Assembly: GCF_001644015.1 (NCBI RefSeq)
Contig: NZ_LUUI01000078.1
Span: 1-36,626 of the forward strand
Source: Methylomonas lenta
Lineage (GTDB): Bacteria > Pseudomonadota > Gammaproteobacteria > Methylococcales > Methylomonadaceae
Direction: 5' to 3'
DNA: 36,626 nt
The translations under genes were made by a program, and so were the position numbers. Position 1 is the first letter of the stretch; each line of letters begins with the position of its first letter. Shown piece after piece: positions 32,500 through 36,626 of this stretch. The notes under the pieces are model-generated. The model saw only the letters and a list, made by a program, of their open reading frames with translations. It did not search any database and was not told where the DNA came from.

Positions 32500-33702
32500 T
32501 TATTTTATTAGAGGTGAGACTTGATCGCGCCACCATTGGAGGCATTCAAGGTAAATGGCTGCGATACGTTGTGGCGGAATATTCTGATATCTAGCTCGGT
32601 CGACTTGCCAATGTTCGTAATTAAGCGAATATTCTAAGGCTGCACCGGCAAGTCCGGATTTTTGCAAGATGGCCTGACTAATGGTGTCTGACAAGGGTAG
32701 TTGTTGTAAGGCCTTGTCCAACGGCATATCTAGGATACTATCAATGCCTGATAATAAGCCGACCAGAAAAAAAGTATCGGCATCTTGTTGGGTTTCGATG
32801 GCCAGTAATTCACACATCTTAGCCCGCAATAGAATATTTTGCAGTGCCGGGCAGGGTTGAGTGGACATGGATGATAACGTCAAAATATTTGCCCAGCGTT
32901 TGATTTCTTTTAAGCCCAAATAAGTCAGCGCTTGTTGTATGGATTCAACTTTATTCGCCAAGGCAAATGATGCCGAGTTGATATAGTGTAATAATTTATA
33001 GCTTAAGCCCATATCTTGAGAAATGACCTGATTGATTTGCTGAAATCCCACATCTGATTTATTAATGATTGCCAGTAATTGTAAAGCGCTTGCTTGATTG
33101 ACACCGAGACGTTTACCTTCTACTACCTTGGGTTTGCTGAAGAAGAATCCTTGAAACAGTTCGCAGCCCCATTCGCGTAATAATTGAAACTCCTCATGGG
33201 TTTCGACTTTTTCGGCTAACAGTTTTAGGTTATAGGGTTTTAGCTGGGCTATCAGTTTGTGAGTTTCGTCCAGGCTGTTGGCCATAATATCCAACTTGAT
33301 GATGTCGACAAACTCCAGTAATGGCAGCCATTGAGGTGAGAGTTCAAAATCATCTAAGGCGATGGTATAGCCTAGTGCAGATAATTCACGCAGATTTTGC
33401 ACGATTTGTGAATCAACCACGACATTTTCCAAGACTTCAATCACGATGCGGTCTTTAGGCAGGTTTAGCGGTGTTTTATCCAGAATATTTTGTGTGGTGA
33501 AATTGATAAAGGCTAAATGTGGCCCCACTAAATCATTTAAGCCAATTTCCAAAATACTATCGGTAATGACCTGGTTGGTGGCCGAGGTTGCGCCCTCTTT
33601 GATAGATAAATCAAAATCTTTGCCACGAAACAGGATTTCATAGGCAAAAGTGTTTAAATTTTGATCAAGAATTTGCTGGCGACCAATCAGGAAGTCTGTC
33701 AT
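32500..33702 (-). CDS. EAL-HDOD domain signalling protein
   Basis: A 400-residue protein of the YuxH/CdgJ type. An N-terminal EAL domain (about 1-200) has FAYEILFRG in place of the EAL signature, FINFTTQNIL, IEVLENVV, ALDDFELSP (the DDFGTGYSS loop is altered), IIKLDI, LAEKVET and QGFFFSKP. An HDOD domain (about 205-395) follows, with HYINSASFALANKVESIQQA and YLGLKEIKRWANIL. Vibrio CdgJ is an active c-di-GMP phosphodiesterase, and some relatives are inactive. Most acidic metal ligands are kept here but loop 6 is not, so activity is uncertain. There is no membrane segment. It is divergent from copZ and shares the gap at 33703-33838 for control. Confidence 0.9.
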   Translation of the reverse strand: MTDFLIGRQQILDQNLNTFAYEILFRGKDFDLSIKEGATSATNQVITDSILEIGLNDLVGPHLAFINFTTQNILDKTPLNLPKDRIVIEVLENVVVDSQIVQNLRELSALGYTIALDDFELSPQWLPLLEFVDIIKLDIMANSLDETHKLIAQLKPYNLKLLAEKVETHEEFQLLREWGCELFQGFFFSKPKVVEGKRLGVNQASALQLLAIINKSDVGFQQINQVISQDMGLSYKLLHYINSASFALANKVESIQQALTYLGLKEIKRWANILTLSSMSTQPCPALQNILLRAKMCELLAIETQQDADTFFLVGLLSGIDSILDMPLDKALQQLPLSDTISQAILQKSGLAGAALEYSLNYEHWQVDRARYQNIPPQRIAAIYLECLQWWRDQVSPLIK

Positions 33703-33772
33703 TGGGTTTACGAAATAAGAGGTGTTGAACTATGATGCAATTATGTAAGCCTTATACCATGAACGGCAAAAG

Positions 33773-33812
33773 TTAGTCGAACCTGTATCCGGTATAGGTT
33801 GTCCAATATTTT
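33773..33812 (+). promoter_or_regulatory. Possible MerR/CueR-type operator-promoter of copZ
   Basis: An imperfect 21-base palindrome with AACCT and AGGTT arms lies at 33780-33800. Weak -35-like (TAGTCG 33774-33779, or TCGAAC) and -10-like (CAATAT 33804-33809) boxes flank it at more than the usual 17 bases. CueR and other MerR proteins act on such over-long promoters, and the next genes are copper genes. No cueR is in the window. The boxes are poor, so this is a candidate only. Confidence 0.4.
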
Positions 33813-33838
33813 AACTTTTTAGACTTAGGAGAAATAGC

Positions 33839-34048
33839 ATGTCCGAATCAGTATCAATATCAGTCACAGGAATGAAATGCGGCGGTTGTGAAAAAACGGT
33901 TACCACTGCGTTAACTGCAATAGAGGGAGTTATATCTGTAAATGCATCATTTGAGAATAAAACGGTTGATGTCGAATTTGAGCCGACTAAAACAGACCTG
34001 GACGTTCTGGAAGATGCTATTACTGATGCCGGCTTTACTGTTGAATAA
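33839..34048 (+). CDS. copZ: Copper chaperone CopZ (HMA domain)
   Basis: A 69-residue single heavy-metal-associated domain with the Cu(I) site GMKCGGC near residues 11-17 and the expected beta-alpha-beta order (SISVTGMKC, VISVNASFENKTVDVEF, AITDAGFTVE). AGGAGA at 33827-33832 is a strong ribosome site for ATG 33839. It should carry Cu(I) to the ATPase encoded next. A possible MerR-type operator precedes it and a weak terminator-like hairpin (34146-34165) follows, so it may be made in excess over copA. A mercury-binding role (MerP) is less likely: there is no signal peptide. Confidence 0.93.
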   Translation: MSESVSISVTGMKCGGCEKTVTTALTAIEGVISVNASFENKTVDVEFEPTKTDLDVLEDAITDAGFTVE

Positions 34049-34145
34049 TGTGCCTAAGGGTGATTTCCTGTGATAAATAGACCTAACTTGATGGGTTTAT
34101 TGTTCAACTACGGTGGCTTGCAAAAGATGGCGTAATCACTAGCCG

Positions 34146-34165
34146 AGCTCTTTTTAGAGTTTTTT
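34146..34165 (+). terminator. Weak intrinsic terminator between copZ and copA
   Basis: AGCTCT (34146-34151), a TTTT loop, and AGAGTT (34156-34161) form a six-pair stem with one G-T pair, followed directly by T residues through 34165. The short stem suggests partial termination. The rest of the 34049-34270 gap has no gene that I can support. Confidence 0.5.
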
Positions 34166-34270
34166 CGCTGAACAGTAATCCAGCATCATTTGGGTCATTT
34201 ATTGTTGGTAATTACCAAGATTTATGGCATATCCATTGTTGTTAAACAAAAACCATCCGAGCAGATTGTT

Positions 34271-36523
34271 ATGAATACCGAACAAGTCGTTAGTCAGGAG
34301 CAGGAAATTCGTTTATCCATTTTGGGTATGCGGTGTGCCGGCTGTATTGCTGCAGTGGAAACTGCATTACAGAGCGTTAGCGGCGTGAGTAGCGTGAACG
34401 TCAATTTTGCCGACCATTCCGCTGTGGTTATAGGTGCTGCCGAACCCGAGCAGTTAAAGACGGCCTTGAAACAAGCTGGATACGATGCAGCTGTGATGGA
34501 AGGCTTGGAAGATCCGGGTGATGAAGAACGGCAGGAGGAAGCGCGATATACCGATTTGATGCGCAAGGCTGCGGTTGCCGGTGCTTTGGGTCTGCCCTTA
34601 ATGGTGGGCGCTCATATGGATTGGTTTCCGTTAATGGGTACCGCCGAAGGTACAGGGTTTTGGACCAAAGTGGCCGTGGTGACGTTGGTGGTGATGTTTT
34701 ATTCCGGCGGACATTTTTTTACCTCGGCCTACAAATTGCTGCGTGTCAAACAAGCCAATATGGATACACTGATTGCCTTGGGTACCGGTTCGGCTTGGCT
34801 ATATTCGTCCATCGTTATCGATTACTCTGAGCAATTACCCAGCTTGTCCAGTCATGCGTATTTTGAAGCTTCAGCCATCATCTTGGCTTTTATCAATTTA
34901 GGCAGTGCGCTGGAAACCCGGGCTCGCGGTAAAACATCTGCGGCCATACGGGCTTTGATTGGATTGCAACCCAGAACAGCACGAGTAGTGCGAGAGGGTC
35001 AGGAAATTGATATTCCTATCGAAGACGTGGGGTTGGGTGAAATTCTACGCGTCAGGCCCGGAGAAAAAATCGCCGTCGATGGTGTGTTGCAGGAAGGTCA
35101 TTCCAATGTCGATGAATCCATGTTAACGGGTGAGTCACTACCTGTAGAGAAAGTGGTAGATTCACCGGTAGCTGCCGGCACCATTAATCAAAGTGGCAGT
35201 TTTTTGTTTAGGGCTACCCGGATTGGTCGTGACACGGCATTGGCGCAGATTATTTATAGTGTACGCCAAGCGCAAAGCAGCAAGCCTGAATTGGCTAAAT
35301 TGGCCGACAAAATCTCAGCCATTTTTGTGCCGGTGGTGGTCGCTATCTCGCTATTCACGTTCTTTGTCTGGCTTATTTTTGGTCCCGATCCATCGTTAGG
35401 TTATGCTTTTGTCACTTCGATGACGGTGCTGGTGATTGCCTGTCCTTGTGCATTGGGGCTTGCAACACCGATTTCAGTGATGGTTTCAGTGGGACGGGCG
35501 GCGCAAATGGGCGTACTGATCCGTAAAGGCGAAGCCTTGCAAACTGCTGGAAAATTAACTTGTCTGATTTTAGATAAAACCGGCACGGTGACAGTTGGTA
35601 AGCCGACCTTAGCGCATATTGCCGCATTTACAGGCTATACGGAAGAACAGGTGTTGCAACGTGCAGCCAGCTTGGAATCCGGTTCCGAGCACCCTTTGGC
35701 GGCTGCAATACTGGCCGCAGCAGCAGAAAAGCAATTAAAGCTAGATAAAGTCAGGAAGTTTCATGCTGTGGCCGGGCACGGTATCACTGGGCGAATTGCC
35801 GATCAGCAGTGGTTGCTTGGCAATGCTGCTCTGATGGCGGAGCATCAGATTGCCATCGATGCTCACAACGATACTATGACCGAATTGGCGGCACTGGGGC
35901 AAACGCCCATGCTACTGGCAGTTGATCAAACTCTGGTGGGTATTGTGGCGGTCGCTGATCCGATTAAAGTGGATTCAGCCAAGGCTGTACAGCAATTGAA
36001 ACAGCGTGGTGTGCGGGTGTTGATGGTGACCGGTGATAATGAAATCACGGCAAAAGCCATTGCAGCGCAGGCTGGTATTGATGAGGTCCGGGCTCAGGTG
36101 TTGCCTCAGGACAAGGCGATGGTTGTGAAAGAATTGCAGGCTCAGGGTGAAATCGTCGGTATGGTCGGTGACGGTATCAATGATGCGCCAGCCTTGGCTC
36201 AAGCCGATGTCGGTTTTGCTATCGGTACCGGTACCGATGTGGCTATTGAGAGTGCGGACGTGGTGCTATTGCAGGGTTCTCTGCTGAAAGTGCCGGAAGC
36301 GATGGCGTTGTCCAAATTGACAGTCACCAATATCAAACAAAATTTGTTAGGCGCATTTTTTTACAACACCATTGGCATTCCGGTGGCGGCCGGTTTGCTG
36401 TATCCGTTATTCGGCGTGTTGTTGAATCCTATGATTGCCGGAGCAGCTATGGCTATGTCGTCGGTGACTGTGGTCAGTAATGCTAATCGTTTGCGGTGGA
36501 TCAAGCTAAACCAAGACTCATAA
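34271..36523 (+). CDS. copA: Cu(I)-exporting P1B-type ATPase CopA
   Basis: A 750-residue P-type ATPase from ATG 34271; a frame to 34190 adds 27 residues that match no family start. One N-terminal HMA domain carries GMRCAGC (Cys22, Cys25). Eight membrane segments follow with TGESLPVEK (actuator), the metal-transport motif [11 protein letters not shown] (Cys391, Cys393), the phosphorylated Asp435 in [14 protein letters not shown] for ATP binding, [16 protein letters not shown], and YN (FFYNTIG) and [15 protein letters not shown] in the last segments. This set marks Cu(I) export to the periplasm. Together with copZ it forms a copper-resistance pair, which suits a methanotroph with copper-dependent methane oxidation, though that link is inferred. 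Confidence 0.97.
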   Translation: MNTEQVVSQEQEIRLSILGMRCAGCIAAVETALQSVSGVSSVNVNFADHSAVVIGAAEPEQLKTALKQAGYDAAVMEGLEDPGDEERQEEARYTDLMRKAAVAGALGLPLMVGAHMDWFPLMGTAEGTGFWTKVAVVTLVVMFYSGGHFFTSAYKLLRVKQANMDTLIALGTGSAWLYSSIVIDYSEQLPSLSSHAYFEASAIILAFINLGSALETRARGKTSAAIRALIGLQPRTARVVREGQEIDIPIEDVGLGEILRVRPGEKIAVDGVLQEGHSNVDESMLTGESLPVEKVVDSPVAAGTINQSGSFLFRATRIGRDTALAQIIYSVRQAQSSKPELAKLADKISAIFVPVVVAISLFTFFVWLIFGPDPSLGYAFVTSMTVLVIACPCALGLATPISVMVSVGRAAQMGVLIRKGEALQTAGKLTCLILDKTGTVTVGKPTLAHIAAFTGYTEEQVLQRAASLESGSEHPLAAAILAAAAEKQLKLDKVRKFHAVAGHGITGRIADQQWLLGNAALMAEHQIAIDAHNDTMTELAALGQTPMLLAVDQTLVGIVAVADPIKVDSAKAVQQLKQRGVRVLMVTGDNEITAKAIAAQAGIDEVRAQVLPQDKAMVVKELQAQGEIVGMVGDGINDAPALAQADVGFAIGTGTDVAIESADVVLLQGSLLKVPEAMALSKLTVTNIKQNLLGAFFYNTIGIPVAAGLLYPLFGVLLNPMIAGAAMAMSSVTVVSNANRLRWIKLNQDS

Positions 36524-36568
36524 TAAAGGAAGTGAGTTAGGAATATGCATGGCAAGAACCCTGTGTAG

Positions 36569-36626
36569 GTGCGGATTTATCCGCACAGTGCGAATAAATT
36601 CGCACCCACAGCCGGCGAACTTGTTT
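36569..36626. repeat. Dispersed twin-hairpin (REP-like) repeat, right copy
   Basis: Two perfect palindromes: GTGCGGATTTATCCGCAC (36569-36586) and GTGCGAATAAATTCGCAC (36588-36605), separated by one A, then a spacer ending in CTTGTTT at the last base. It matches the left copy in order, orientation and spacing, differing in the loop (A for G) and in part of the spacer. It starts 45 bases after the copA stop, so it may also act as a transcript end. Confidence 0.8.

Noticed and set aside
34190-34270. 27-residue N-terminal extension of copA, and a possible leader peptide
   Set aside because: It matches no family start, begins with a non-ATG codon, and has no ribosome site. ATG 34271 lies a normal distance before the HMA domain.
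1-36626. CRISPR arrays, insertion sequences or phage genes
   Set aside because: No evenly spaced direct repeats with unique spacers, no transposase or integrase motifs. The only repeats are the twin hairpins and the 147-bp units within a gene.

Overview
The window looks like chromosomal DNA of a gammaproteobacterium, most likely a methanotroph of the Methylococcales (Methylomonas and relatives). That placement is inferred from gene content, gene order and the dispersed twin-hairpin repeat; no 16S rRNA or methane oxidation gene is present to prove it. Coding density is high. I see no tRNA, rRNA, insertion sequence, integrase, phage gene or CRISPR array.

Layout. (1) 80-7391, plus strand: a chemotaxis cluster cheW, PAS-type transducer, cheW, ParA-like ATPase, STAS protein, cheR, cheD, cheB. 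It is tightly coupled by ATGA or few-base overlaps. cheA and cheY are not in the window. (2) 7504-9775: rraA, ispH, a single-domain rhodanese and an hslR-type S4 protein. (3) 9895-17066: poorly known envelope genes, namely a large lipoprotein, a DUF748/AsmA-like protein with an internal 147-bp triplication, a small exported protein, and a large cytoplasmic protein with a possible PilZ-like end. (4) 17128-21784: rnr and rlmB, followed without a gap by a flavocytochrome c sulfide dehydrogenase pair (fccA, fccB). (5) 21988-30243: the outer-membrane and lipid A cluster bamA-skp-fabZ-lpxA-rnhB-dnaE, in which lpxD and lpxB, expected from the E. coli order, are absent. (6) 30388-33702, minus strand: an EAL-HDOD protein, a broken periplasmic rhodanese-like gene, hflD, mutM and a DUF6164 protein. 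(7) 33839-36523, plus strand: copper chaperone copZ and Cu(I)-ATPase copA behind a possible MerR-type operator.

How they work together. The chemotaxis block supplies one receptor, two coupling proteins and the adaptation enzymes (CheR, CheB, CheD). Its ParA-like protein probably positions the array, and a STAS protein with repeated Trp-Val motifs is an unexplained partner. The bamA to dnaE block makes and assembles the outer membrane. Its LpxA carries Met where E. coli LpxA has the Gly173 acyl-chain ruler, which predicts a short (C10) acyl chain on lipid A. The fcc pair would oxidise sulfide at the membrane or in the periplasm.

The same twin-hairpin repeat, in the same orientation, lies at both extreme ends of the window, so the window may be an assembly contig that stops in repeats. 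The items most worth a second look are the STAS protein with its Trp-Val repeats, the triplicated AsmA-like protein with its lipoprotein partner, the Tat-lipoprotein form of FccB, the thinned lpx cluster with its LpxA ruler change, and the decayed rhodanese gene at 32235-32486.
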